DNA from: Grimontia celer
GTDB taxonomy: Bacteria; Pseudomonadota; Gammaproteobacteria; Enterobacterales; Vibrionaceae
DNA length: 64,000 nucleotides
Direction: 5' to 3'
Assembly: GCF_900055185.1 (NCBI RefSeq)
Contig: NZ_FIZX01000004.1
Location: 124,001-188,000, forward strand
Shown one piece after another: positions 10,765 through 19,855 of the stretch. The notes beneath the pieces were generated by a model, which had not been told where the DNA came from, did no database searches, and worked only from the letters and a program-made list of their open reading frames with translations. A program made the position numbers and the translations under genes. The first letter of the stretch is position 1. Each line of letters opens with the position of its first letter.

Positions 10765-11700
10765 TTACTTAACGAACTCTTCGCCCAGTTGGATATCTTT
10801 ACGCAGTGTATCCAGCATGCTGTCCAGTGCGTTTTGCTCGAACGCACTCAGTGGGCCGTGATCCAGGATCTCTTCCACACCGTTTTTGCCCAGACGTACC
10901 GGTTGAGCGAAGAAGCGCGCGTATTTGCCGTCACCTTCCACATAAGCACACTCAACAACGTCTTGCTCGCCTTGAGCTGCGCGAACCAGCGCCAGACCAA
11001 AGCGACATGCTGCTTGACCCATAGACAGAGTTGCAGAACCGCCACCCGCTTTTGCTTCAACCACTTCAGTACCTGCGTTTTGGATACGAGGTGTCAGAGC
11101 AGCCACTTCTTCTTCAGTGAACTCAACACCTTCAACCTGAGACAGCAGCGGCAGAATAGTCACGCCAGAGTGACCACCGATAACTGGTACGCGAACATCG
11201 CTTGGATCTTTGCCTTTCAGCTCTGCTACGAAGGTTTCAGAGCGGATGATATCCAGTGTTGTTACACCGAAAAGACGGTTCTTGTCGTAAACACCTTTTG
11301 CTTTCAGCACTTCTGCCGCAATTGCAACGGTGGTGTTTACTGGGTTAGTGATGATACCGATCAGTGCTTTCGGGCACACATCAGCAATTCTTTCACTCAG
11401 AGAACGAACGATACCCGCGTTCACGTTGAACAGATCAGAACGATCCATACCTGGTTTACGCGCTACACCAGCTGAGATCAGAACAACATCAGCACCTTCC
11501 AGTGCAGGTGTTGGATCTTCACCGCTGTAACCTTTGATCGATACTGGGGTCGGGATGTGGCTAAGATCCACCGCAACACCTGGAGTTACAGGGGCGATGT
11601 CATACAGAGCCAGATCAGAACCCGCAGGCAGACGGTTTTTCAAAAGCAGGGCTAAAGCTTGACCAATGCCACCAGCGGCGCCAATCACAGCAACTTTCAT
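10765..11700 (-). CDS. mdh: Malate dehydrogenase (NAD+)
   Basis: TCA-cycle enzyme interconverting malate and oxaloacetate. The 311-residue protein begins [21 protein letters not shown] with the Rossmann GxxGxxG motif; substrate-binding arginines lie in [14 protein letters not shown], the catalytic His in [14 protein letters not shown], and ITNPVNTTV is conserved. It is divergent from argR, the standard vibrio/enteric arrangement. Confidence 0.98.
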   Translation of the reverse strand: MKVAVIGAAGGIGQALALLLKNRLPAGSDLALYDIAPVTPGVAVDLSHIPTPVSIKGYSGEDPTPALEGADVVLISAGVARKPGMDRSDLFNVNAGIVRSLSERIADVCPKALIGIITNPVNTTVAIAAEVLKAKGVYDKNRLFGVTTLDIIRSETFVAELKGKDPSDVRVPVIGGHSGVTILPLLSQVEGVEFTEEEVAALTPRIQNAGTEVVEAKAGGGSATLSMGQAACRFGLALVRAAQGEQDVVECAYVEGDGKYARFFAQPVRLGKNGVEEILDHGPLSAFEQNALDSMLDTLRKDIQLGEEFVK

Positions 11701-12008
11701 CTCGTTCTCCTTATTTACGATTTTATTATTTCAGACCTTGGATACGAGGTAAGTCAGCATAAGGTGGTTTACTTAAATTCACTGACAACCCCGTATGCAT
11801 AACGGACCTTTCCGCATGATACGTTCCCGTGGCCGATAACCACAAGCATATCAACCTGAGGATAAGCCGCGCTTCTCATTTTTCTCTTCAAAGCCATCAA
11901 GGCCTGTTGAAAGGTGATAGGTGCGTCACTTTACCGCTGATTTTATTGCTCGCGACTGAATCACTATGCAAGAATGCGCCATCCTGACACGGGGAAGAAA
12001 GAAGAAAT
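11701..12008. other. Divergent mdh/argR regulatory region
   Basis: 308 bases without a coding sequence; holds the promoters of mdh (minus) and argR (plus). An ARG-box-like site near the argR side is listed separately. I see no other structured element. Confidence 0.6.
11957..11970 (+). promoter_or_regulatory. Probable ARG box (ArgR operator) at the argR promoter
   Basis: TGAATCACTATGCA resembles the ArgR half-palindrome TGAAT-N4-ATTCA with one mismatch in the right arm. It lies inside a promoter-like segment (TTGCTC at 11946-11951, AAGAAT at 11970-11975, 18 bases apart), so ArgR bound here would block its own promoter. A partner box at the usual 21-base centre spacing is only weakly visible upstream. 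Confidence 0.45.
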
Positions 12009-12479
12009 ATGCGCAATTCAGATAAACAAGATCAATTGGTGAAGGCTTTTAAAGCCATCCTGAAAGAAGAAAAATTCAGCTCCCAGGGCGAAATCGTGGA
12101 TGCTCTGAAAGCGCAAGGCTTTGAGAACATTAACCAGTCTAAAGTCTCTCGCATGCTGACCAAGTTTGGCGCTGTACGTACTCGCAACGCAAAAATGGAA
12201 ATGGTGTACTGCCTTCCTGTTGAACTTGGCGTACCAACCACCAGCAGCCCGCTGAAAGAATTGGTGATGGATATCGACTACAACGATGCTCTCGTTGTTA
12301 TCCATACAGGTCCGGGGGCGGCACAACTTATTGCCCGCTTACTGGACTCTCTGGGTAAAGCCGAAGGTATTCTGGGCGTGGTAGCCGGTGACGACACCAT
12401 CTTTATCACCCCAACGCGCTCTACCACCACTGCGCGCCTGTTTGAAGCCGTTTGCGGACTTTTCGATTATTCCCGCTAA
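12009..12479 (+). CDS. argR: Arginine repressor ArgR
   Basis: Arginine-responsive hexameric repressor of arginine biosynthesis. The 156-residue protein has the N-terminal winged helix-turn-helix ([27 protein letters not shown]) and the C-terminal oligomerisation/arginine-binding domain with [13 protein letters not shown] and [13 protein letters not shown]. Length and order (next to mdh) match E. coli and vibrios. Expected to repress itself through the ARG-box-like site upstream. Confidence 0.97.
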   Translation: MRNSDKQDQLVKAFKAILKEEKFSSQGEIVDALKAQGFENINQSKVSRMLTKFGAVRTRNAKMEMVYCLPVELGVPTTSSPLKELVMDIDYNDALVVIHTGPGAAQLIARLLDSLGKAEGILGVVAGDDTIFITPTRSTTTARLFEAVCGLFDYSR

Positions 12480-12499
12480 TTCAAACTGAGAAACCTTCC

Positions 12500-12541
12500 A
12501 AATAGGCAGGATGATTTTCCAATCACCCTGCCTATTTCTTT
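12500..12541 (+). terminator. Terminator after argR
   Basis: Long stem AAATAGGCAGG (12500-12510) pairing with CCTGCCTATTT (12527-12537), with a further GATT/AATC pair in the loop, followed by a short CTTTAT stretch. Confidence 0.8.
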
Positions 12542-12881
12542 ATCCAACCATTCACATCCCGAGACACTATTTCATCTCAATATTGAGACTTTCCCACTTT
12601 TATCTTCCCTCACACCTCAATTCGATGCGAAAGACCATGACAAAATATTTCGCTAGTTTTAAATTTTGGAAACGGATTTGTTATCATCCATAACCAAAGA
12701 ATCCTAAATACACAAAATAAACTGAGTCTTACACAAGACCGTGCAAAGCAGTACTCGTCATTAGGTGAAGACAATAAAGGCGTATAAAACACGCTGTGGA
12801 GATAGCCCGCTTTGTTGCGGGTTATCCGCATCTGATGTCAGGTTTTTTTACACTTTTACTTGCCGATTAAAGGACAATGGC
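12542..12881. other. AT-rich upstream region of the TRAP permease
   Basis: No coding sequence is supported. It is AT-rich in the first half (promoter candidates) and contains a 10-bp-stem hairpin at 12801-12826. A TAXI-type substrate-binding protein gene would be expected here by analogy with related genomes, but no trace of one is visible. Confidence 0.6.
12801..12826 (+). promoter_or_regulatory. Leader hairpin of the TRAP permease gene
   Basis: GATAGCCCGC (12801-12810) pairs over ten positions (one G-T) with GCGGGTTATC (12817-12826) around a six-base loop, 55 bases ahead of the start codon. A TTTTTTT run follows about 20 bases later (12844-12850), so a role in attenuation or mRNA stability is possible. 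Confidence 0.5.
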
Positions 12882-15452
12882 ATGACGAAGACGACCGAGA
12901 CACCGCAAGAAGCGCAGGACATTGTCGCTCAAGCGGACACCGGAGCCCGCGCTCCGTCAGGTTTACCGGGAAAGATCCTCTGGTTTGTTCCCTTGTGCTG
13001 GTCAATTTTCCAGCTCTGGTATGCCTCACCATTTACTGTCGCGCTCAATGATACCGAGGCACGATCGATTCACTTGGCGTTTGCTATCTTTCTGGCATTC
13101 ACCGCTTATCCCGCTCTGAAAAGCTCTCCTCGAGACCGTATTCCTGTCCAGGATTGGATTTTTGCGGCCGCAGGTAGCTTCTCAGCCGGGTATCTCTTCC
13201 TTTTCTACACCGAGCTTGCCTCCCGCGCTGGTGCTCCAACAAGCTTTGATATCGTTGTTGCAGTCACAGGTATGATTTTGCTGCTGGAAGCAACACGACG
13301 CGCTCTTGGCCCTCCGCTAATGGTCGTCGCACTGGTATTTCTACTCTACACCTTCGCAGGTCCTCATATGCCCGATGTTATCGCGCATAAAGGAGCAAGC
13401 CTGAACAAAGCCATGTCCCACATGTGGCTGACTACCGAAGGTGTATTTGGTGTCGCACTGGGTGTATCAACGTCTTTTGTCTTCCTGTTTGTACTCTTCG
13501 GTGCCTTGCTTGATCGTGCAGGTGCAGGTGGCTACTTCATCAAAGTGGCCTTTTCTATGCTCGGTCATATGCGTGGCGGTCCGGCAAAAGCAGCCGTTGT
13601 CGCTTCTGGTCTGTCAGGCCTGATTTCCGGTTCATCCATCGCGAACGTGGTAACGACTGGTGTATTCACCATTCCACTGATGAAACGTGTTGGTTTCCCA
13701 GGAACAAAAGCGGGTGCAGTAGAGGTTGCTGCATCAACCAATGGTCAGCTGACGCCACCTATCATGGGTGCGGCAGCCTTCCTGATGGTGGAGTACGTCG
13801 GTATTCCTTACATTGAAGTGATTAAAGCGGCGATTTTGCCTGCCATCATTTCTTACATCGCACTTATCTACATCGTTCACCTTGAAGCTTGTAAGGCAGG
13901 CATGACAGGCCTTCCACGTCGCCACCAATCGACGCTGGTACAGTCTCTGCTGAGCTTCCTGACCATCGTGATTGGTATCTGTGTGCTGAGCTTTGCCGTT
14001 TACTACGGTATTGGCTGGACCAAAGACGTGTTCGGTGCTGCGGCGAGCCCAATCATTGCAGTGGCAATTTTCATTGCCTATATCGCACTGGTTCGATACT
14101 CAGCGCAATACAAGAAAGAGGCGGTAGAAGACCCAGCAGATACCGACCTTTCTGAGCTACCCGATCCGGGTCCAACTGCACGTTCAGGTCTCTACTACCT
14201 GCTGCCAATCGTGGTGCTGGTATGGTGTCTGATGGTTGAACGCTTCTCACCAGGTTTGTCTGCATTCTGGGCGACCCTGTTCATGATGTTCATCGTGGTC
14301 ACCCAACGCCCACTGTTTGCTTTCTTCCATGGCGAGTCTAACTTCGGTGAAGAAATCAAAAACGGTTTCGTCGACTTGGCGGAAGGCTTTGTTGCCGGTG
14401 CACGTAACATGATTGGTATCGGTGTAGCGACTGCTGCAGCGGGCATTGTGGTAGGTGTGGTCACACTGACCGGTATCGGTCTTGTGATGACGGACTTCGT
14501 TGAGTTCATCTCCGGCGGTAACATCATGTTGATGCTGCTGTTCACCGCAATCATCAGCCTGATCTTGGGTATGGGTCTGCCAACCACAGCAAACTACATC
14601 GTGGTATCTACCCTGATGGCGCCAGTTATCGTAACACTGGGTGCGCAGGAAGGACTCATCATCCCGCTGATCGCCGTTCACTTGTTTGTGTTCTACTTCG
14701 GCATTCTGGCAGATGACACCCCACCAGTTGGTCTGGCGGCATTTGCGGCAGCGGCGATTGCAAAATCTGACCCAATCAAAACTGGTATTCAGGGTTTCAC
14801 TTACGATATCCGTACTGCGATCCTGCCGTTTATGTTCATCTTCAACACCCAACTGCTGTTGATGGATATTGAAGGGCCAGTACACCTCATGCTGACCATA
14901 GGCTCAGCGGTTATAGCAATGCTCGCATTTTCAGCTGCCACTCAAGGTTGGTGGTTCACCAAGAACAAATGGTGGGAAACGCTGCTCCTGCTGTTGATCA
15001 CTTTCTCACTGTTCCGTCCTGGCTACTGGTGGGATCAAATTCATCCGGCAACTAACGATTACCCAGGCTCGTCTATCATTGAAGTCGCAGAAAAACTGCC
15101 TGATGGTCAAACGCTTAACTTACAGGTCCGCGGTGAAACCATCGACGGTGATATCGTGACCAAACACGTTCACCTACCTGTTGACTATGCACAGGCTGAA
15201 GGTCTGGCGCGTGTGATGTCTACCGGTTTGGAACTACGTGATGAGGAAGGGGCTAAGCTGGTCGATATGGTTCAGTGGGGCAGCCCTGCATCGGACGCGG
15301 GTATCGACTTCGACTGGGAGATTGTTCAGGTGAGTACACCGGCAGATCGACCAGCCAAAGAGTGGGTATTTGTTCCTACCCTGCTTCTGCTTGCTGCTAT
15401 GGCTTGGAACCAACGCCGTCGCATCAAAGTTGCAGAACAACAAACAGCGTAA
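12882..15452 (+). CDS. TRAP transporter fused 4TM/12TM permease
   Basis: An 856-residue polytopic membrane protein combining the small (DctQ-like) and large (DctM-like) TRAP subunits. Hydrophobic segments start near residue 30; the large-subunit core includes GPAKAAVVASGLSGLISGSS, TNGQLTPPIMGAAAFLM and the conserved LGMGLPTTANYIV and DDTPPVGLAAFAAAAIA motifs. The last ~150 residues carry a soluble DUF3394-like domain before a final membrane helix. These permeases import organic acids with sodium using a separate TAXI binding protein, which is missing next door. ATG 12882 has an AAAGGA site eight bases ahead; upstream in-frame codons are leader RNA. The following gene is a universal stress protein, as in some other TRAP operons. 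Confidence 0.9.
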   Translation: MTKTTETPQEAQDIVAQADTGARAPSGLPGKILWFVPLCWSIFQLWYASPFTVALNDTEARSIHLAFAIFLAFTAYPALKSSPRDRIPVQDWIFAAAGSFSAGYLFLFYTELASRAGAPTSFDIVVAVTGMILLLEATRRALGPPLMVVALVFLLYTFAGPHMPDVIAHKGASLNKAMSHMWLTTEGVFGVALGVSTSFVFLFVLFGALLDRAGAGGYFIKVAFSMLGHMRGGPAKAAVVASGLSGLISGSSIANVVTTGVFTIPLMKRVGFPGTKAGAVEVAASTNGQLTPPIMGAAAFLMVEYVGIPYIEVIKAAILPAIISYIALIYIVHLEACKAGMTGLPRRHQSTLVQSLLSFLTIVIGICVLSFAVYYGIGWTKDVFGAAASPIIAVAIFIAYIALVRYSAQYKKEAVEDPADTDLSELPDPGPTARSGLYYLLPIVVLVWCLMVERFSPGLSAFWATLFMMFIVVTQRPLFAFFHGESNFGEEIKNGFVDLAEGFVAGARNMIGIGVATAAAGIVVGVVTLTGIGLVMTDFVEFISGGNIMLMLLFTAIISLILGMGLPTTANYIVVSTLMAPVIVTLGAQEGLIIPLIAVHLFVFYFGILADDTPPVGLAAFAAAAIAKSDPIKTGIQGFTYDIRTAILPFMFIFNTQLLLMDIEGPVHLMLTIGSAVIAMLAFSAATQGWWFTKNKWWETLLLLLITFSLFRPGYWWDQIHPATNDYPGSSIIEVAEKLPDGQTLNLQVRGETIDGDIVTKHVHLPVDYAQAEGLARVMSTGLELRDEEGAKLVDMVQWGSPASDAGIDFDWEIVQVSTPADRPAKEWVFVPTLLLLAAMAWNQRRRIKVAEQQTA

Positions 15453-15457
15453 TCGGT

Positions 15458-15476
15458 CCGGGGCATCACGCCCCGG
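15458..15476 (+). repeat. GC hairpin between TRAP permease and usp genes
   Basis: CCGGGGC and GCCCCGG around a five-base loop, five bases after the permease stop. There is no T run, so it is more likely an mRNA-stabilising or partial-termination element inside the operon than a full terminator. Confidence 0.6.
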
Positions 15477-15503
15477 TTACTACCACACAAGAGAGTAGAC
15501 GAC

Positions 15504-15941
15504 ATGTATAAACACATTCTGGTCCCTGTTGATTTGAATGATGAAAGCTTCGCTGATAAAGCCGTTGAACATGCTGTTTGGCTTGCAGGACAAACCGGCG
15601 CCACGCTGCACCTGTTGACCGCTCTGCCAGGCATTCACAACTCCATGGTGCAGTCTTACTTCCCGGAAGATGCTGCCCGTCAAATGAAGCAGGACGTTCG
15701 TAACAACCTGAAAGCCTTTGCTGAACGCATCGTTCCAGAAGGCGTGGCGTACGATTTGTCAGTGGCAGAAGGCAAGCCTTACAAAGCCATCGTCAAAACC
15801 GCTGACAGCCTGGGCTGTGATTTGATTGTGATGCCTAGCCACAAGCGCTCTAAAGCTAACAAACTGATCATCGGTTCTGTGGCTTCAAAGGTGCTGGAGC
15901 AGTCAAAAATCAACGTGTTGATCATGAAGCCACAAGGCTAA
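15504..15941 (+). CDS. Universal stress protein (UspA family)
   Basis: A 145-residue single Usp domain beginning MYKHILVPVDLNDESFADKA, with the central CDLIVMPSH strand and GSVASKVLEQSKINVLIMKP at the C terminus. In the ATP-binding UspA class the loop reads GxxG-N9-GS; here the first half is SHKRSKANKLIIGS, so only the second GS part is standard and nucleotide binding is uncertain. It follows the TRAP permease by 51 bases. In Halomonas the Usp-like TeaD regulates the TeaABC TRAP transporter, so a regulatory link to the permease is plausible. Confidence 0.88.
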   Translation: MYKHILVPVDLNDESFADKAVEHAVWLAGQTGATLHLLTALPGIHNSMVQSYFPEDAARQMKQDVRNNLKAFAERIVPEGVAYDLSVAEGKPYKAIVKTADSLGCDLIVMPSHKRSKANKLIIGSVASKVLEQSKINVLIMKPQG

Positions 15942-15961
15942 TCGGCATCAAGCGTTATTAG

Positions 15962-15990
15962 AAAGGGCAGTGATTTCACTGCCCTTTTCT
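15962..15990 (+). terminator. Terminator after the usp gene
   Basis: AAAGGGCAGTG and CACTGCCCTTT around a four-base loop, followed by a TCTTTT tract. Confidence 0.88.
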
Positions 15991-16080
15991 TTTCCCAATT
16001 TTTGTTCCACAAGGCAGTAACTTATCGACGACACTTAAAGTCTTACCTGATGAGATTGAAACCAAGGACTGGAGAACATA

Positions 16081-16440
16081 ATGAAGCCAATGACACACAC
16101 TCTGCGTACGCTCTCTTTGCCAGTGCTGCTGTTGATGCCAACACTCGCCGTTGCTGAGGTGATCGAAATTGCCACCTTCAAACTGAAGGAAGGGGTAAGT
16201 TACGAAACCTTCGCACCGCTTGATAAAGCAGTGGAAGTTGAACACGTCACCAAACAACCCGGTTTTATTAGCCGTGAATCCGCAAAAGGCCAAAATGGTG
16301 AATGGTTGGTGGTTGTGCACTGGGAAACAGAAGCCGACGCTGAGGCATCAATGAATAGCTTCATGCAAGCACCTGCAGCAGGACCCTTTGTCGAAAAAAT
16401 CGATACCAGCACCATGAGCATGAAGCACTACAGCAAGTAA
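16081..16440 (+). CDS. Exported ABM-like (antibiotic biosynthesis monooxygenase fold) protein
   Basis: A 119-residue protein with a clear signal peptide (cleavage probably after TLAVA near residue 25). The mature part reads EVIEIATFKLKEGVSYETF...PGFISRESAKGQNGEWLVVVHWETEADAEAS, the pattern of the dimeric alpha+beta (ABM/heme-oxygenase-like) fold. The fold is common in small cytoplasmic enzymes, and an exported version is less usual. No catalytic residues can be named. GGAG lies nine bases before ATG 16081. The gene has its own terminator and no obvious operon partner. Confidence 0.7.
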   Translation: MKPMTHTLRTLSLPVLLLMPTLAVAEVIEIATFKLKEGVSYETFAPLDKAVEVEHVTKQPGFISRESAKGQNGEWLVVVHWETEADAEASMNSFMQAPAAGPFVEKIDTSTMSMKHYSK

Positions 16441-16456
16441 GTGATTGCCATAAACA

Positions 16457-16487
16457 CAAAAGCCATCTTTACAGATGGCTTTTCTCG
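16457..16487. terminator. Bidirectional terminator between ABM-like gene and ubiX
   Basis: AAAAGCCATCT and AGATGGCTTTT around a four-base loop, between convergent genes. Confidence 0.88.
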
Positions 16488-16499
16488 TATCTTATTCGC

Positions 16500-17132
16500 T
16501 CATTTATCTCGCTGATCGTAGCCCCACCTTGGTACAAGGACTTGTTCGATACCGAGATGATCGAGGATACGCGCCACCATAAAGTCCACCAGATCGTCGA
16601 TAGATTTGGGTTGATGATAAAAGCCTGGTGCAGCCGGCATGATGGTCACGCCCATCTGCGATAGCTTCAGCATGTTCTCTAAATGCAATGTAGAAAACGG
16701 GGTTTCGCGCACTACCAACAGCAATTGGCCACACTCTTTCAGCACCACATCTGCAGCACGTTCTGCCAAATTATCCGACATCCCATGGGCAATCGCCGCC
16801 AGCGAGCCAGCAGAGCACGGGCACACTACCATTTTTTTGGGCGCTGCGGAGCCAGATGCGACTGGCGAGAACCAATCTTCTTTACCACACACCACCAATT
16901 TATCAGTCGGTGCATTGAGGTGCTTCACCAAGGCTTCTTTTGCCGCTTCGGGACCTGATGGCAGTTTCAAACCGTGTTCAGTAGCCAGCACTACGCGTGC
17001 TGCGGATGACACCAAAAGATAAACTTCGTAGTCTGCCGCCAACAAGCACTCTAGCAGGCGAAGTCCATAAGGCGCGCCTGATGCACCGCTCCATGCCAGT
17101 GTGATGCGTTTGTCGCTCATTGAAGTTGCCAT
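16500..17132 (-). CDS. ubiX: Flavin prenyltransferase UbiX
   Basis: UbiX attaches a dimethylallyl group to FMN to make prenylated FMN, the cofactor of the UbiD decarboxylase in ubiquinone synthesis. The 210-residue protein shows the FMN-binding [19 protein letters not shown], the [19 protein letters not shown] segment, [15 protein letters not shown] with the conserved Arg and Glu, and [16 protein letters not shown] 17132 lies seven bases after the mpl stop; a second ATG at 17120 is possible. Second gene of an mpl-ubiX operon. Confidence 0.93.
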   Translation of the reverse strand: MATSMSDKRITLAWSGASGAPYGLRLLECLLAADYEVYLLVSSAARVVLATEHGLKLPSGPEAAKEALVKHLNAPTDKLVVCGKEDWFSPVASGSAAPKKMVVCPCSAGSLAAIAHGMSDNLAERAADVVLKECGQLLLVVRETPFSTLHLENMLKLSQMGVTIMPAAPGFYHQPKSIDDLVDFMVARILDHLGIEQVLVPRWGYDQRDK

Positions 17133-17139
17133 GTTTCCC

Positions 17140-18495
17140 TTATCGTTGTTCTAACGCAGCTTTCAGTTTGTCGTGAATGCCGCCAAAACCGCCGTTACTC
17201 ATCACAAGTATAACGTCGCCTGCATTGGCCTCGCTGACGATGCCTGAAACCAATGCATCAATCTCGTCAAAGGTTTGCGCTGGTGCTTTGCATGCATCCG
17301 CCACGTCTTTAACAGACCATTTGATGTGTTCCGGTTGGAACAACAATACCTTATCAGCGGCATCCAATGACGGGGCAATCTCATCTTTATGTACGCCAAG
17401 CTTCATCGTGTTGGATCTCGGCTCCAGCACAGCAAGGATTCGGCGTTCACCCACTTTGGCACGAAGTCCTTCCAAGGTGGTTTTAATTGCCGTTGGGTGG
17501 TGGGCGAAATCGTCGTATACCGTGACACCATTGAAATCGCCTTTGTGCTCGAGACGGCGTTTGGTGTTGATGAAACTGCCTAACGCCTCACAAGCCAGAT
17601 CTGGGGTGACACCGACGTGACGGGCAGCGGCGACGGTCATCAGTGCATTGCTGACATTGTGATCACCAATCAAATCCCACTTCACGCTGCCAACCAACTC
17701 GCCCTCAAACCAAACATCAAATTCACTGCCGTCAGCTACGCGCTTTTCTACCTTCCAGATACCGTCTTCGCCAGCAAACTCCAACTCGCTCCAGCAGCCC
17801 ATCTCCAAGGTTGATTTGATGTTCTCGTCATTCGAAGGTGCAATGATACGGCCTATACCCGGTACAGTGCGCACCAAATGATGGAATTGACGTTTGATCG
17901 CATGCAGATCGTCGAAGATGTCCGCATGATCGAACTCAAGATTGTTCATGATCAGTGTCCGCGGATGGTAATGAACGAACTTAGAACGCTTGTCAAAAAA
18001 AGCACTGTCGTATTCATCGGCTTCGACCACAAAGAACATGGTTTCACCGAGGCGCGCAGACACGCCGAAGTTCCCAGGTACTCCACCTATCAGAAAGCCT
18101 GGCTGGTAGCCACAATCTTCCAGTACCCACGCCAGCATGCTTGCTGTCGTGGTTTTGCCGTGCGTGCCCGCCACCGCCAGCACCCAACGATCTTTCAGCA
18201 GAAAATCCAACAGCCACTGTGGGCCAGATGTGTAGTTGAGGTTGTGATTCAGCACATATTCCACACACGGATTGCCGCGGCTCATGGCATTACCCACCAC
18301 CACCAGATCCGGCGCAGGATCAAGCTGAGAAGGGTCATAACCCTGAATAATCTCAATACCCTGAGATTCCAACAGTGTGCTCATTGGCGGGTAAACATTG
18401 GCGTCACAACCTGTCACTTTATGACCCAGTTGTCTCGCAAGAATGGCTGCGCCGCCCATAAAGGTGCCGCAAATCCCCAAAATGTGTATATGCAT
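17140..18495 (-). CDS. mpl: UDP-N-acetylmuramate:tripeptide ligase Mpl
   Basis: Mpl recycles cell-wall tripeptide (L-Ala-D-Glu-mesoDap) by ligating it to UDP-MurNAc. The 451-residue Mur ligase begins [20 protein letters not shown] (Rossmann loop), has the ATP-binding [19 protein letters not shown], metal/substrate-binding [29 protein letters not shown] and the C-terminal [10 protein letters not shown]. In E. coli mpl is next to fbp, as here (divergent). Confidence 0.95.
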   Translation of the reverse strand: MHIHILGICGTFMGGAAILARQLGHKVTGCDANVYPPMSTLLESQGIEIIQGYDPSQLDPAPDLVVVGNAMSRGNPCVEYVLNHNLNYTSGPQWLLDFLLKDRWVLAVAGTHGKTTTASMLAWVLEDCGYQPGFLIGGVPGNFGVSARLGETMFFVVEADEYDSAFFDKRSKFVHYHPRTLIMNNLEFDHADIFDDLHAIKRQFHHLVRTVPGIGRIIAPSNDENIKSTLEMGCWSELEFAGEDGIWKVEKRVADGSEFDVWFEGELVGSVKWDLIGDHNVSNALMTVAAARHVGVTPDLACEALGSFINTKRRLEHKGDFNGVTVYDDFAHHPTAIKTTLEGLRAKVGERRILAVLEPRSNTMKLGVHKDEIAPSLDAADKVLLFQPEHIKWSVKDVADACKAPAQTFDEIDALVSGIVSEANAGDVILVMSNGGFGGIHDKLKAALEQR

Positions 18496-18643
18496 AAGGT
18501 TCCGTCAGCTTAAAACTGTCGTTCTGTATCTCCAAGGATCACAGATCCCGACATGTCCAAATTACTTCGATACGAATAAAAAGTTCTACACTATAAAATG
18601 TGTAACAAGTTGATTTTTTGTCCGGTTGTGACGTCACGTTTTT

Positions 18644-18659
18644 GGCAAAAATTTTTGCC
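18644..18659. promoter_or_regulatory. 16-bp perfect palindrome in the mpl/fbp intergenic region
   Basis: GGCAAAAATTTTTGCC is a perfect 16-bp palindrome 130 bases ahead of fbp. A second, shorter palindrome GTGACGTCAC lies at 18628-18637. Together they look like operators for one or two dimeric regulators, but no known consensus matches clearly. Confidence 0.45.
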
Positions 18660-18789
18660 TGTCACCCAAGCGGCGCGCTGGACGCTCGAAATTAACCAGG
18701 AAAGCAAAGGCCTTTTTGCACTTCGCTCGCAACTTTGTTTTCCAGCATCTTACCCAAGAATCTAATAACAGACATCAAAAGGATCTGGA

Positions 18790-19806
18790 ATGTCCGATAT
18801 GCGTACACTTGGCGAGTTCATTGTTGAAAAACAACATGAATACCCTAGCGCCAGTGGAGAACTCAGCTCATTACTCTCCTCTATCCGACTGGCCGCCAAA
18901 ATCGTTAACCGTGAAATCAACAAAGCTGGGCTCGCTGATATCACTGGCGCATTTGGTGGTGAGAACGTCCAAGGCGAAGAACAACAAAAATTGGACGTCT
19001 ACGCGAACGAAAAATTCAAAGCCGCGATGGCTGCACGCGATCAAGTGTGTGGAGTGGCGAGTGAAGAAGAGGATGACGCGGTCATCTTCGATACCGAACT
19101 CGGTCGTAACGCCAAATATGTCATCCTGATGGACCCACTCGATGGCTCCTCCAACATCGATGTGAACGTATCGGTAGGCACCATCTTCTCCATTTACCGC
19201 CGCGTTTCTCCCATTGGGCAGCCAGCTACGATGGAAGATTTTCTCCAGCCAGGTAATCAACAGGTTGCTGCCGGCTATATCATCTATGGCTCTTCAACCA
19301 TGCTGGTTTACACCACTGGTAACGGCGTACACGGTTTCACCTATGACCCATCCATTGGTGCGTTTTGCTTGTCCCACGAGAACATGACGATCCCGGAAGA
19401 TGGAAAAATCTACTCCATCAATGAAGGGAACTACATCCGTTTCCCGCTCGGAGTGAAAAAGTACATCAAATACTGTCAGGAAAATGAACCTGCAGATGGC
19501 CGTCCATACACTTCGCGCTACATCGGCTCACTGGTGTCAGACTTTCACCGCAATATGCTGAAAGGCGGCCTATACCTGTATCCAAGCACAGCGGCTTACC
19601 CAAGCGGCAAACTACGTCTGCTTTATGAGTGCAACCCTATGGCCTTCATTATTGAGCAAGCGGGCGGTAAGGCGTCAGACGGTGCGCAGCGTATTATGGA
19701 TATCAAACCTACCGAGCTACACCAACGTGTGCCGTTTTTTGTCGGCTCAACCCACATGGTTGAGAAAGTCGAAGAGTTCCTCGAGAACTTCCCAGACGAA
19801 GAGTAA
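18790..19806 (+). CDS. fbp: Class I fructose-1,6-bisphosphatase
   Basis: Gluconeogenic enzyme releasing phosphate from fructose 1,6-bisphosphate. The 338-residue protein contains the metal-binding signature [20 protein letters not shown], the upstream catalytic SEEEDDAV, and the substrate-binding [33 protein letters not shown] precedes the ATG. A terminator follows within 15 bases. Downstream neighbours on the other strand (tamB, tamA, msrA) are as in E. coli minus ppa and ytfP. Confidence 0.97.
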   Translation: MSDMRTLGEFIVEKQHEYPSASGELSSLLSSIRLAAKIVNREINKAGLADITGAFGGENVQGEEQQKLDVYANEKFKAAMAARDQVCGVASEEEDDAVIFDTELGRNAKYVILMDPLDGSSNIDVNVSVGTIFSIYRRVSPIGQPATMEDFLQPGNQQVAAGYIIYGSSTMLVYTTGNGVHGFTYDPSIGAFCLSHENMTIPEDGKIYSINEGNYIRFPLGVKKYIKYCQENEPADGRPYTSRYIGSLVSDFHRNMLKGGLYLYPSTAAYPSGKLRLLYECNPMAFIIEQAGGKASDGAQRIMDIKPTELHQRVPFFVGSTHMVEKVEEFLENFPDEE

Positions 19807-19819
19807 GCCTCTAAAAAGA

Positions 19820-19850
19820 AAGCCCGGTTTTGCAACCGGGCTTTTCGTTT
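19820..19850. terminator. Bidirectional terminator between fbp and tamB
   Basis: AAGCCCGGTT/AACCGGGCTT stem with TTGC loop and T run; lies between convergent genes. Confidence 0.9.
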
Positions 19851-19855
19851 TGAGA

